A DNA stretch of 24,204 nt from positions 1 through 24,204 of IMG/VR virus record IMGVR_UViG_3300022198_002669. The stretch is one strand, 5' to 3'. This DNA is from a virus. Positions within the stretch are counted from its first letter, which is position 1. Each line of letters starts with the position of its first letter. The notes beneath the pieces are model-generated. The model was not told where the DNA came from, searched no databases, and was given only the letters and a program-made list of their open reading frames with translations. Position numbers and translations under genes: made by a program. Shown here one piece after another: positions 1 to 7,492 of this stretch.

Positions 1-560
1 CAGGATTTATTGCTGGGTCATACGGTGCAGAGTTTTTAATTTTTAATTGTACAGATACTGTTTTAAGTCTAGATGCGTCCAGCGGAAACTATCTAAGAAT
101 TTTGGGAATTACATTTACTCAGCAATCTCCAGAAACATTGACGGTAGACGATTATTTTCAAAATAGGGGAGATTTTTCTAGACCAGCCATTACTGCAAAT
201 GGAGAAATTGTTTCCCCACTGATATCTAACAATGAGTATCTAGATATTAAAAGTAGCAGAGCAACATATGGCTCTAGTGAGTTTAGCCTTGATTTGCCAT
301 ATGTTCAAACTGAAGATGAGGCTAGAGAGCTCATGGGCTGGATTATATCAAAAGTAATGAAGCCAAGAAAATCAGTCGGACTTCAAATATTTGCAAACCC
401 AACAATACAGCTAGGAGATATCGTAGAGCTTGAGTATGAGGATAGCACGGGAGCAAGGCAGGTGTCTTCTGGAAATTCTCGATTTGTTGTTTATTCCACT
501 AGCTACTTTAGAAATTCTGATGGCCCATCAATGGAAGTTTATTTAAGTGAGGTAAAATAA
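1..560 (+). CDS. Tail/baseplate-type structural protein, 5' end missing
   Basis: The reading frame is open from base 3 at the left edge and ends at the TAA at 558-560, so only the C-terminal 185 or so residues are present. A TTG at 102 could be read as a start, but the frame continues upstream without a stop and a truncated gene is more likely. The fragment is rich in beta-strand-type sequence. It ends with a segment about 75 residues long (from roughly GWIISKVMKPRK to YLSEVK) of the type found at the C-terminus of phage minor tail proteins. The following gene starts on the last base of its stop (TAATG), so translation is probably coupled. A virion tail role is inferred from this style of sequence and from the four following genes. 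The exact component (tail hub, tip or baseplate wedge) cannot be decided. Confidence 0.6.
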   Translation, partial: GFIAGSYGAEFLIFNCTDTVLSLDASSGNYLRILGITFTQQSPETLTVDDYFQNRGDFSRPAITANGEIVSPLISNNEYLDIKSSRATYGSSEFSLDLPYVQTEDEARELMGWIISKVMKPRKSVGLQIFANPTIQLGDIVELEYEDSTGARQVSSGNSRFVVYSTSYFRNSDGPSMEVYLSEVK

Positions 561-1039
561 TGGCAATTAATTCAGTTCCAAGCACCCCATCAATTAGCAG
601 TGTTGATATTTCTTCTGCCATTAAACCTGCCACCCCAGATATAATTACATTTGATTGGGAAGAGCTTCCTGTAGATCTTATGGCCGATCTTATATTTGAA
701 GACATCGGCGGCCAAGAATTAATTAACATTGCTCGTAATGATACGATAAATGGACAAAATATTATTTATCAACCTATTAAAAATTTAGCTTATGTTTTTA
801 GCAAGTATAACTCTAAAAATATAGTTCCTTTGCAAGATACCTCTGACTCTTTCTTTGCAAATTTTTCTATTAAACTTGAAGACTATTTGCCAATTGAAGG
901 GAACGGCCCAGCTGGGAAAAATGTCTACATAGATAATGATGGCAATTTGGTTGTTGAAATTATTAATGCTCAGCCAGACGAGCAGGTAGAAATTGAAATC
1001 CTTAACACAGGAGAGCTATTTGATGGTACAATATATTAA
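560..1039 (+). CDS. Putative minor tail / baseplate protein
   Basis: This 159-residue protein has no signal peptide or membrane segment. The first 30 residues are rich in Ser, Pro and Ile and look disordered. A middle part (about 35-75) contains the stretch GGQELINIARNDTINGQ, which resembles conserved stretches in actinophage tail proteins. The last 40 residues, with NVYIDNDGNLVVEI, look like beta-hairpins. The ATG overlaps the stop of the preceding gene (TAATG), and the next gene follows after 11 bases, so it sits inside a tail operon. Its structural role is inferred from this context; no enzymatic motif is visible. Confidence 0.5.
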   Translation: MAINSVPSTPSISSVDISSAIKPATPDIITFDWEELPVDLMADLIFEDIGGQELINIARNDTINGQNIIYQPIKNLAYVFSKYNSKNIVPLQDTSDSFFANFSIKLEDYLPIEGNGPAGKNVYIDNDGNLVVEIINAQPDEQVEIEILNTGELFDGTIY

Positions 1040-1050
1040 GGAGTTCTCAG

Positions 1051-2217
1051 GTGATCACTAATACAGGAAAAAATATATTGGCCAAATATCTAGTTGGTCA
1101 AGCCCCAGCTTACGCTTCTTATATAGCGGTAGGCTGTGGAGCCAAGCCCGTAGCATCTAACTATACTTTTAGTCCTTCTGAAATTACCAATATACAAGCT
1201 AAAGAAACTTTAGATTTTGAAATGTTCCGAGTTCCAATTATTTCAAGAGGATACGTTACAGAAAATGGAACCCCCAAAATTGTATTAACGGCAGAATTGC
1301 CAACAGAAGAAAGATACGAAATATCGGAAGTTGGTGTATATTCGGCAGGCTCAAATCCTTCAGCGGGAACAAATGATAGCAAGACAATTTATGCATTTAC
1401 TCAAAACGAAAACTGGGAATATCACTCTGCAACTTCTGCAACGTCTATTCCTATAATTTACGAGCCCCTTGATCCAGCTGAGGATAACGTTATTGATGTC
1501 GAAGCTATCCGTGGCGAAGATACTCCAGTATTTCAGACAAATGCCGATAACAGAGTATTTACTGATCAGGACAGAGCAAGCAGATACGAGCGTTGCAGAT
1601 TTTTAAATAACATTGTGGCACTTAGGGGAGACTCATCAACAATGTCCCTTGATTCGGGAGGACACTTAGTTGTAGATTCTGGAGATCATATTCACCTAAA
1701 CGGAGTAGCCCTAGACTTTAATAGAAACGCCCCGACAGATCAAATTAAGCTAGCATTTTCTGTTATTAATAAAGACGGAGATGCACCATCTGGAGTAGTG
1801 CCAGAAAACGTTAAGCTACTGCTGGAGTTTGCCTCTGAAGATGTTTTTGGGGCAGGAGAGTTTGCAAGACTTGAAATTAATCTAGACAATGGCACAGAGT
1901 CTGACGAGCACGACTTTTCTTCAAATAGATATGTCGTAGTAACTAGACAGCTTCAAGATTTATACAAGAGTGCTGGCTTTTCCTGGAACTCCGTAAATAT
2001 TGTAAAAGCATATACATCTGTTACTTATCAAGGACAGCCTTCTAACCAGTTTTATGTTTGCCTAGACGCTGCTAGGTTTGAAAATATCACAGACGTTAAT
2101 CCTTTGTATGGACTAACGGGATATTCGGTTATTAAGAATGCCGATGATGAGACTATTATTAAAAGATCAAACACCACTAACTTTATTGAGTTTAGATTTA
2201 GCATGGATGTGGCATAA
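1051..2217 (+). CDS. Putative minor tail protein with jelly-roll-like C-terminal half
   Basis: The gene starts with GTG at 1051, behind a clear Shine-Dalgarno AAGGAG at 1038-1043 that overlaps the stop of the previous gene. The protein has 388 residues. The N-terminus (ITNTGKNILAKYLVGQAP, then YIAVGCGAKP) is the kind seen at the start of phage tail-tip and baseplate proteins, where it anchors a distal domain to the tail. The second half (about 185-388) reads as alternating beta-strands, with sequence such as FYVCLDAARFENI near the end, typical of jelly-roll carbohydrate-binding modules in actinophage minor tail proteins. A receptor-binding or adhesin function is therefore a reasonable inference, but no binding residues can be identified. 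The last base of the stop is shared with the ATG of the following gene. Confidence 0.55.
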   Translation: MITNTGKNILAKYLVGQAPAYASYIAVGCGAKPVASNYTFSPSEITNIQAKETLDFEMFRVPIISRGYVTENGTPKIVLTAELPTEERYEISEVGVYSAGSNPSAGTNDSKTIYAFTQNENWEYHSATSATSIPIIYEPLDPAEDNVIDVEAIRGEDTPVFQTNADNRVFTDQDRASRYERCRFLNNIVALRGDSSTMSLDSGGHLVVDSGDHIHLNGVALDFNRNAPTDQIKLAFSVINKDGDAPSGVVPENVKLLLEFASEDVFGAGEFARLEINLDNGTESDEHDFSSNRYVVVTRQLQDLYKSAGFSWNSVNIVKAYTSVTYQGQPSNQFYVCLDAARFENITDVNPLYGLTGYSVIKNADDETIIKRSNTTNFIEFRFSMDVA

Positions 2218-2633
2218 TGGCAGACGCTGGAATTAAAAAAGCTACGGTGCTAAAGCAATCTTTGCCACCAGTTAATTCAGACAATGGATATTTAGTGAGA
2301 TATAGAATTGTTTCAGAAGACAGAAACAGATACTCTCACTGGTCACCAATTGTAACGCTTACTGGAAATGCTCCACAGACAGTCGCTGGATCCGTAATCT
2401 ATGCAGATGGCGTAGCAAATGCTGTATGGGGAGATGAGGCACAATATCCAGACTATGATGTTTTTGTAGGATTTGATAGTGCTACGCCAGCCTATCACGG
2501 AACAACCTCAATACACAATTATTCTTTTTTAAATGAAGGGACGACGCAGATTGAAGTAATAATTCAAATAGCTAGTTCATCAAAAACACTAAGCAATACT
2601 TTAGAGATATATTCAGAAACAGTTCTGATATAA
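2217..2633 (+). CDS. Small tail-associated protein, fibronectin III-like fold
   Basis: This 138-residue protein starts at the ATG that overlaps the previous stop (TAATGG). The segment YLVRYRIVSEDRNRYSHWSP (residues about 27-46) has the strand and Trp/Tyr pattern of a fibronectin type III-like beta-sandwich. The rest is also strand-rich, ending in NTLEIYSETV. Such proteins commonly decorate phage tails or link fibres. It sits between a putative minor tail protein and another small structural-type gene. The fold is suggested by eye only, and no catalytic motif is present. Confidence 0.5.
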   Translation: MADAGIKKATVLKQSLPPVNSDNGYLVRYRIVSEDRNRYSHWSPIVTLTGNAPQTVAGSVIYADGVANAVWGDEAQYPDYDVFVGFDSATPAYHGTTSIHNYSFLNEGTTQIEVIIQIASSSKTLSNTLEIYSETVLI

Positions 2634-2639
2634 TATAAT
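2626..2639 (+). promoter_or_regulatory. Extended -10 promoter candidate before the gene at 2651
   Basis: The sequence is TGA followed by TATAAT at 2629-2634, and a second overlapping TATAAT lies at 2634-2639. This matches an extended -10 (TGnTATAAT). No -35 hexamer is visible at the expected distance. Transcription would start near 2641, giving a very short leader whose first bases are the Shine-Dalgarno GGAG of the gene at 2651. A very similar string occurs at 12812-12825. Confidence 0.4.
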
Positions 2640-2650
2640 AGGAGATAAGC

Positions 2651-3100
2651 ATGGCAAAAGTACCTTTACCAGAACGTGGTCAACCACTAGACGTGGCATA
2701 CCTATACACGCTTGCCAATGCCCTAAACGATCTTTCTAGCCAGGTTTCGCCGTCTACCTACAAATATGTAACGGTAGATACACCAGGATCTGGTGCAGGA
2801 AAACAAAGCGTAAAAACCTCAGAGTCAAGAATCATTGGTGGCTATATCGAAGTCGCTAGTGGCAGCACAGTGACTGCAGGTAACGAAAAATCTTTTTCGT
2901 ATGAATTTCCTGCCGAATTTAAGTTTGCACCCATTGCAACTGCAACTCCAGTAAACTTTGGCAATACGGCAGCAGGTAGAAATGTGTCAGTAATTCTTAA
3001 AACGGTAACGACCTCAAAGGTTGAAGGCACTGTTAGGTTTAACGCAAGTGGTGACGTATCTGTTGCTATTAATTTAATTGTTGTGGGTATTCCAGTATAG
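2651..3100 (+). CDS. Putative virion-associated protein, last gene of the tail block
   Basis: This 149-residue protein is preceded by AGGAG (2640-2644) seven bases from the ATG. The N-terminal 35 residues (with ERGQPLDVAYLYTLANALND) are predicted helical. From about residue 40 the sequence is rich in Thr, Ser, Val and Gly and alternates like a beta-sandwich (for example GYIEVASGSTVTAG and the closing VAINLIVVGIPV). A short helical oligomerisation or attachment part followed by a beta domain is common in small phage fibre or head/tail decoration proteins. The structural role is inferred from this and from the preceding tail genes. I do not recognise the family. Confidence 0.45.
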   Translation: MAKVPLPERGQPLDVAYLYTLANALNDLSSQVSPSTYKYVTVDTPGSGAGKQSVKTSESRIIGGYIEVASGSTVTAGNEKSFSYEFPAEFKFAPIATATPVNFGNTAAGRNVSVILKTVTTSKVEGTVRFNASGDVSVAINLIVVGIPV

Positions 3101-3108
3101 GAAGGACC

Positions 3109-3651
3109 ATGGCAAATCGTAATGGCTTTAGGAGTCGTGAAGAATATAACAATGCCCCCGTCATCCCTGGCAATAAAAAGGTATGGTTTTTAAATGGAGA
3201 TTTGGTACGCATTCATCACCTTAATAGGTCTAATGGAATTATGTCTGTTTATAATATTATTCAAGATAGAATTGAAAGTTGCCTGGTCTCGGATTTTAAA
3301 AAGAATAGGGAGCGTGCGTACACTGTTGGAGAAACAGCGGATTTAGTTAATAGACATAAGAAGTATATGCCTCAACTAATGAAGCGTGGTGTAATCCCAT
3401 ATCCAACAGGTAGTCAAAAAGGCGGATCTACTGGATGGCAAGTAAGAAGTTATTATTCTGAGATGCAAGTAAAAGAAATTCGTGATATACTAGCTACCTA
3501 TCATATGGGCAGGCCTCGTAAAGATGGACTAATCACAAATGATATAACTCCTTCTCCACAAGAGTTGACACGGAGAATGGGAGATGGTATACTAACGTAT
3601 ACTAGAACTGAAGATGGTAGATTTATTCCAATATGGTCTGAATCTATTTAA
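3109..3651 (+). CDS. Helix-turn-helix (MerR-like) DNA-binding protein
   Basis: This 180-residue protein starts at ATG 3109, behind GGAAGGA at 3100-3106. Residues about 70-98 (AYTVGETADLVNRHKKYMPQ, then LMKRGVIPYPTG) match the winged helix-turn-helix pattern of MerR/excisionase-type proteins, in which the motif is followed by a basic wing that ends near W110. The C-terminal part (residues about 134-175, MGRPRKDGLITN onward) has an AT-hook-like GRPRK and a polar tail. It is the first non-structural gene after the tail block, so it may regulate the change from structural to replication genes, or it could be a recombination directionality-type factor. No integrase is visible in the window. The DNA-binding role is well supported; the target is unknown. 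Confidence 0.6.
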   Translation: MANRNGFRSREEYNNAPVIPGNKKVWFLNGDLVRIHHLNRSNGIMSVYNIIQDRIESCLVSDFKKNRERAYTVGETADLVNRHKKYMPQLMKRGVIPYPTGSQKGGSTGWQVRSYYSEMQVKEIRDILATYHMGRPRKDGLITNDITPSPQELTRRMGDGILTYTRTEDGRFIPIWSESI

Positions 3652-3659
3652 CAGAAAGA

Positions 3660-3875
3660 ATGGGTATGAATAACGAAGATACAAGAGTCAAGGTCGGACT
3701 TGGCTATACGCTAAATCTTGGCAATTTCCAATCACTTAGGGTGGACCTAGAGATTGCAGACAATAAGCGTGAAGGCGAAAACATTACCGAAGCCTTTGAT
3801 CGTGTATATGCTTTTGTAGAAGAAAAGCTTGCAGAAAAGGTAAAAGAGGCTTCGGGCGAGCTAGAGGCTAAGTAG
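3660..3875 (+). CDS. Small conserved phage protein of unknown function
   Basis: The protein has 71 residues if the ATG at 3660 is used. The ATG at 3666 (MNNEDTRVK) has better spacing from the purine-rich AGAAAG at 3653-3658 and may be the true start. The pattern LGYTLNLGNFQSLRVDLEI, followed by a helical, acidic C-terminal half, is one I associate with small conserved phage genes of unknown role. No catalytic motif, cysteine cluster or membrane helix is visible. The stop codon overlaps the GTG start of the next gene. It is transcribed with the genes leading to the replicative helicase. Confidence 0.55.
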   Translation: MGMNNEDTRVKVGLGYTLNLGNFQSLRVDLEIADNKREGENITEAFDRVYAFVEEKLAEKVKEASGELEAK

Positions 3876-4186
3876 TGGCAGACCGCAAAGAGCGGTTTGC
3901 TTTGCTAAGTCGGTACAGTAAGCTTCATGCTATTAAGTATGAGGCAAAGCCTCAGCTCAATCTTAATGTAGAACAGTGGGCAGCAGATGCCCTAGTAGAC
4001 TCATATGGTCTACAAGTCTGCTACGACCTACTACAATATTACTTTGACGTATCCCCTAGCCCAAACTGGAAGTATTTTGCTAACTATGCCCAGGATATTA
4101 TTGACCGTCAAGAACAGTATAGGCAAGATTTAAAAGAAAGAAAAGAGAGACGTGAGCAGGCAAGGAAGTGGTTGAGTGAAAATTAA
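3875..4186 (+). CDS. Unknown helical protein upstream of the helicase gene
   Basis: This 103-residue protein starts with GTG at 3875, which shares one base with the preceding TAG. It is mostly helical. A central segment (residues about 33-75) is rich in Trp, Tyr and Phe. The C-terminal 28 residues (DRQEQYRQDLKERKERREQA) are very charged and probably form a single long helix or coiled coil. It sits two genes before the replicative helicase. A helicase-loading or adaptor role would be compatible with the position, but the sequence does not show it. Its end overlaps the next gene by 11 bases. Confidence 0.5.
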   Translation: MADRKERFALLSRYSKLHAIKYEAKPQLNLNVEQWAADALVDSYGLQVCYDLLQYYFDVSPSPNWKYFANYAQDIIDRQEQYRQDLKERKERREQARKWLSEN

Positions 4187-4379
4187 AAAGAGACGATCAT
4201 GGGCCAAGTCTATTACGTGGAGGGTGCTTGCTGTTATTAGCACCTTTGGCGTAGGGTATGCAATGACATCAAGTCTGACCTTTGCAACTTCTCTCACCAT
4301 AGTTTCTAACACAATCAATTTTGTGTTATACTACATTCATGAGAGAGTTTGGCTAAAAGTAAAGTGGGGTAGGGTATGA
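4176..4379 (+). CDS. DUF2061 family two-helix membrane protein
   Basis: This 67-residue protein starts with GTG at 4176, inside the end of the previous gene. It matches DUF2061 closely: a basic N-terminus, the core SWAKSITWRVLAVISTF, then a second hydrophobic segment, and the family signature YYIHERVW at residues 52-59. Two transmembrane helices are expected at about 16-32 and 36-54. DUF2061 proteins occur in many bacteria as small inner-membrane proteins of unknown function, sometimes fused to other domains. It lies between an unknown helical protein and the helicase gene and overlaps the latter by ATGA. What a phage does with it is unknown; a change to the cell membrane during infection or a holin-like role would be speculation. 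Confidence 0.75.
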   Translation: MKIKKRRSWAKSITWRVLAVISTFGVGYAMTSSLTFATSLTIVSNTINFVLYYIHERVWLKVKWGRV

Positions 4380-5596
4380 GTAGCACAGAATCTAAGTTAA
4401 TATCTGCAGTCTTAAATGACAAGCAAGTGCACGTTATGCTACAAGCTAACGCAGATAATTTAATGGCAACCCACGGCGATGTCTGGGAATTTATTAGAAA
4501 ATATTTTGACAACAATGGCACAGTTCCGCCAACCTCTCTGGTGCTTGAAAAGTTTAGAGACTTTGAGGTTATAGAAAATACTGGTTCTACCAAGTATCAC
4601 CTTGATGAGCTACAGGCAGAATACCTAAACTCTAGCCTTAAGTCTATCCTTATGAGTGCTGCCTCAGAAGTCCAGGTAGGAGAAGGTGCCAAGGTTCTGG
4701 AAACCTTAATTACCCAAACTTCAGAGCTTAAGAAAAACACTGCTGTTATTAGGGATATTGATGTCACAGATCTTGAATCTGCCGTTGCCTATTATCAGGA
4801 GCAGCAAAGACTAGCTGAAACTGGCATAACTGGAATTAAGACAGGCCTACCAGGATTTGATAATTACCTGCCAGCAGGCATTCAGCCAGGCCAGCTAGGA
4901 GTTTTTCTTGCATACCCAGGCATTGGAAAGTCTTGGCTATCTCTATATTTTGCAGTGCAGGCCTGGAAGCAAGGCAAGTCGCCACTAGTAATTAGCCTTG
5001 AAATGAGCGAGACAGAGGTTCGTAATCGTGTCTTTACTATTATGGGTGAAGGCCTATGGTCACACAGAAAGCTAAGCTCTGGGCAAGTAGATGTAGATGA
5101 TTTGAAAAAGTGGCATGCCAGTAAGCTTGCTGGCAAGCCAGAGTTCCACATTATTTCAAACGATACTGGAGGAGATATTACCCCGTCTGTATTGAGGGGA
5201 AAGATTGATCAATACAGCCCAGATTTCGTAATTGTTGACTACCTACAGCTGATGTCTCCAAACCAGAAGTCCGATAACGAGACGGTGCGTATGAAGAACC
5301 TATCTCGTGAGCTCAAGCTTATGGCTATTTCTGAAGAGGTGCCAATCATGGCCATCTCATCAGCAACACCAGATGATGTTACCAAGCTAGATACCGTGCC
5401 AACCCTTGGCCAAACCGCATGGTCTAGGCAGATTGCCTACGATGCTGACTGGGTAATGGCCCTGGGACGTGCACCAAACTCAGACATTATAGAGTGTGTT
5501 TTTAGGAAAAACCGCAATGGCTTTATGGGAGAGTTCTTGGTCCAGGTAGATTTTGATAAAGGATGGTATAAGTACAAGGATTATGAAGATAATTAG
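4376..5596 (+). CDS. dnaB: Replicative DNA helicase, DnaB-like
   Basis: This 406-residue protein unwinds DNA ahead of the phage fork as a 5'-3' hexameric ATPase. The RecA-fold core starts near residue 150. The Walker A motif is AYPGIGKSW (179-187), with the catalytic glutamate in LEM (208-210). Walker B is VIVDYLQLM (285-293), and a later basic segment carries the expected arginine finger region (FRKNRNG, 376-382). The first 140 residues are shorter and more divergent than in bacterial DnaB and resemble an N-terminal collar domain. At about 400 residues it is slightly shorter than the usual 450. The ATG overlaps the upstream stop (ATGA), so expression is coupled with the DUF2061 gene. It is followed by the primase two genes later, a typical helicase-primase pairing. 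Confidence 0.93.
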   Translation: MSSTESKLISAVLNDKQVHVMLQANADNLMATHGDVWEFIRKYFDNNGTVPPTSLVLEKFRDFEVIENTGSTKYHLDELQAEYLNSSLKSILMSAASEVQVGEGAKVLETLITQTSELKKNTAVIRDIDVTDLESAVAYYQEQQRLAETGITGIKTGLPGFDNYLPAGIQPGQLGVFLAYPGIGKSWLSLYFAVQAWKQGKSPLVISLEMSETEVRNRVFTIMGEGLWSHRKLSSGQVDVDDLKKWHASKLAGKPEFHIISNDTGGDITPSVLRGKIDQYSPDFVIVDYLQLMSPNQKSDNETVRMKNLSRELKLMAISEEVPIMAISSATPDDVTKLDTVPTLGQTAWSRQIAYDADWVMALGRAPNSDIIECVFRKNRNGFMGEFLVQVDFDKGWYKYKDYEDN

Positions 5597-5597
5597 T

Positions 5598-5603
5598 TAT
5601 AAT
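5598..5603 (+). promoter_or_regulatory. -10 box placed for a leaderless start at 5611
   Basis: A perfect TATAAT ends seven bases before position 5610, so transcription would begin at or next to the ATG at 5611. No Shine-Dalgarno is visible before that ATG. There is no good -35 element. Leaderless mRNAs are common in actinobacteria, which makes this arrangement plausible, but it remains an inference. Confidence 0.4.
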
Positions 5604-5610
5604 TTACTGT

Positions 5611-5955
5611 ATGAACACCATACATCACAAGGCAATCAAGAGATTTTCTCTAGACGGTATTATTCAGGACGATTCCAAAATTGGAAGGCTCCACGAAGAA
5701 TACAAGAGAATTCTTGGCATAGAGATGAAGCTATCGGGTTATGTGCCGAGATTAGACATTGACCCAGACTTTACTATCAGCTATAATAGTGAGTCTAATA
5801 GCTTTAGCTTTGAGCTTAGTGTTTATGGAACTTATGTGGGAAAGAAGAGAGCAGAATGGATAATAGGAATAGACGGAACGGACGTGATTTCTTCACAGAC
5901 CGACAAGTCGAACGAGTCCTTACCGCTTCGGGTATCGAGATATCCCAAGAGCTAG
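5611..5955 (+). CDS. Conserved phage protein of unknown function overlapping the primase gene
   Basis: This 114-residue protein has no recognisable Shine-Dalgarno. A helical N-terminal third (IGRLHEEYKRILGIEMKL) is followed by beta-strands (DFTISYNSESNSFSFELSV), and the conserved-looking part ends near YVGKKRAEWIIGIDG. The C-terminal 30 residues overlap the start of the primase gene by 100 bases in another frame, a long overlap for this compact genome. This tail looks less conserved in style than the body. No catalytic residues stand out. Its position between helicase and primase suggests a replication accessory, by neighbourhood alone. Confidence 0.55.
   Translation: MNTIHHKAIKRFSLDGIIQDDSKIGRLHEEYKRILGIEMKLSGYVPRLDIDPDFTISYNSESNSFSFELSVYGTYVGKKRAEWIIGIDGTDVISSQTDKSNESLPLRVSRYPKS
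5759..5787 (+). promoter_or_regulatory. Near-consensus promoter inside the gene upstream of primase
   Basis: TTGACC at 5759-5764 and TATAAT at 5782-5787 are separated by exactly 17 bases, matching 11 of the 12 sigma-70 consensus positions. Transcription would begin near 5794, about 62 bases before the primase ATG at 5856. It is embedded in coding sequence (IDPDFTISYN), so chance cannot be excluded, but the fit is strong. Confidence 0.55.
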
Positions 5956-6800
5956 ATGCTGACTATTTAATTTTCTGCCCATTCCACAGCAATCACAGAA
6001 CACCAGCAGCTGAAGTAAATAAAGAAACGGGTATGCTATTTTGCTTTTCCTGTCACGTTACTTCAACACTTATAGAGCTTGTTATGCACGTGTCGGGTAG
6101 GTCATACTTTGAAGCAGCCAGACTTATTAAAAGTAAAGAGTCAAAAGATAGCCTAGTAGAACAGCTTAATAAAAAGCTTGTTGAAGAGCCAGAGTATAAG
6201 GCATTTGACCAAGAAATGGTTAGCAGGCTTGCGTCTCAGGCTTCTGCTTCAGAAACTGCTATAGATTATTTTGCAGGCCGTAAAATTACTAAAGAGTCTA
6301 TGTCTAAATTTAAGCTAGGATTCTCAGAAAAGCAACAAATGGTAACTGTTCCAGTGCATGCACCTGACGGCACCCTGGTAGGCTTTGTTGGCAGGTCTAT
6401 TGAGGGCAAGGTATTTAAGAATACTCCAGGCCTACCAAAAGCTAAAATACTTTTTAATTTGCACAGGATCAAGTCAGAAGATAGTGTCTACATTGTAGAG
6501 TCATCGTTTGATGCTATTCGTCTAGATCAATGTGGCATACCAGCAGTTGCTACTCTGGGGGCAAACGTGTCGAACAAGCAAATAGAGCTGCTGAAAAAAT
6601 ATTTTAATAGTGTTATCGTAGTTGCAGACAATGATGATGCGGGCGGTAACATGAAAAATAAGATCCTTGAATCTTTACGTTCAAGGGTATCTGTGGTACA
6701 ATTGGACCAGCGATACAAAGACATCGGAGACATGAGCGATGAAGATATTAAAAATCTTAAACCATCATTTGACAACTCCATAATGTCTATGCTAAAATAA
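5856..6800 (+). CDS. dnaG: DNA primase, CHC2 zinc finger and Toprim
   Basis: This 314-residue primase makes RNA primers at the phage replication fork. The zinc-binding domain is at the N-terminus with ligands C41, H44, C63 and C66 (CPFH ... CFSC). After a linker, the Toprim domain carries the conserved glutamate in VESSFDA (E215) and the acidic pair in ADNDDAG (D258 and D260). The helicase-interacting C-terminal domain of bacterial DnaG is absent, and the total length is about half that of host DnaG, as in many phages. The start at ATG 5856 puts the zinc finger at the expected distance; the 100-base overlap with the upstream gene is unusual but plausible. The gene lies between helicase and SSB. 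Good promoters are visible both before it and at its 3' end. Confidence 0.92.
   Translation: MDNRNRRNGRDFFTDRQVERVLTASGIEISQELDADYLIFCPFHSNHRTPAAEVNKETGMLFCFSCHVTSTLIELVMHVSGRSYFEAARLIKSKESKDSLVEQLNKKLVEEPEYKAFDQEMVSRLASQASASETAIDYFAGRKITKESMSKFKLGFSEKQQMVTVPVHAPDGTLVGFVGRSIEGKVFKNTPGLPKAKILFNLHRIKSEDSVYIVESSFDAIRLDQCGIPAVATLGANVSNKQIELLKKYFNSVIVVADNDDAGGNMKNKILESLRSRVSVVQLDQRYKDIGDMSDEDIKNLKPSFDNSIMSMLK
6769..6798 (+). promoter_or_regulatory. Strong promoter for the SSB gene in the 3' end of primase
   Basis: A perfect -35 TTGACA (6769-6774) is followed after 18 bases by TAAAAT (6793-6798), preceded by TGC, which makes an extended -10. Transcription would begin near 6805, giving a 20-base leader that carries AGGAG (6814-6818) six bases before the SSB ATG at 6825. 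Independent expression of an abundant ssDNA-binding protein makes biological sense. Confidence 0.65.
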
Positions 6801-6824
6801 AAAACCAAAAAACAGGAGAAAAAA

Positions 6825-7484
6825 ATGAGTGTAATTAAAGGGCTAAAGAATATCAATGCACTACTTGATAAGCCAAGATATGATGAAAACAAGCCACGAG
6901 TTCGTTGGCTAAAGCTTGCAGACGGTCAGTCTGTCAAGATTCGCTTTATTGAAGAGCTAGACGAAGATAGTGCTAGCTATGCTGACAATCGAGGTCTCGC
7001 ACTTGTAGTAAAGGAGCACTCGAACCCAAAGGACTACAAGCGTAAGGCTGTAGATACAATGGATACCGATGGCCGTGACTTTGCTGAGGAGATGTACCGC
7101 AAGGACCCAAAGGCAAACTCTGGCTGGAAGTCAAAGCTTCGCTTCTACTGCAACGTTCTTGTTGATGACGGCCTTGAAGATCCCTACGTTGCCATCTGGT
7201 CAATGGGTGTAAGCAAGCAGTCTGTATTCAATACAATTCGTGAGTATGCTCTAGATACTGGAAGCATTTCTAATGTTACATGGAAGCTAAAGCGAAATGG
7301 CCAGGGAACTGAGACCAACTATACTCTAATTCCAACAGCTCCAGACAAGGAGCCGTTCACATGGGATGGAATTGAGCCATTCCCATTGGAGTCTGCACTA
7401 AACAAGATTCCATACGCAGAGCAAGAGGCATTCTACCTCGGCTTTGATGCTCCATCAGTCACTTCTTCAAATCTTGACTGGTAG
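6825..7484 (+). CDS. ssb: Single-stranded DNA-binding protein, gp32-like
   Basis: This 219-residue protein coats single-stranded DNA during replication and recombination. It is not a classical bacterial SSB. The overall order resembles T4 gp32-type proteins of phages: a basic N-terminus (MSVIKGLKNINALLDKPRY), an early strand pair WLKLADGQSVKIRFIE, then a core with WKSKLRFYCNVLVDD (residues about 101-115) and DPYVAIWSMGVSKQSV. No four-ligand zinc site is present, in contrast to T4 gp32. The C-terminus is mildly acidic and ends SSNLDW, recalling the tip that SSBs use to contact partners. The start has a well-spaced AGGAG. It sits between primase and polymerase and has its own promoter candidate. 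Coding sequence here looks more G/C-rich at third positions than in the flanking genes, consistent with high expression. Confidence 0.68.
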   Translation: MSVIKGLKNINALLDKPRYDENKPRVRWLKLADGQSVKIRFIEELDEDSASYADNRGLALVVKEHSNPKDYKRKAVDTMDTDGRDFAEEMYRKDPKANSGWKSKLRFYCNVLVDDGLEDPYVAIWSMGVSKQSVFNTIREYALDTGSISNVTWKLKRNGQGTETNYTLIPTAPDKEPFTWDGIEPFPLESALNKIPYAEQEAFYLGFDAPSVTSSNLDW

Positions 7485-7492
7485 GAGATAGG

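Noticed and set aside
5553-5762. Open frame overlapping helicase end and the gene at 5611
   Set aside because: The translation is arginine-rich without any motif, it lacks an RBS, and the frame of the 5611 gene is better supported.
6527-6892. Minus-strand open frame of 121 codons
   Set aside because: It is antisense to the primase Toprim domain and the SSB start; the translation is serine/phenylalanine-rich, as expected from a reverse complement of AT-rich coding sequence.
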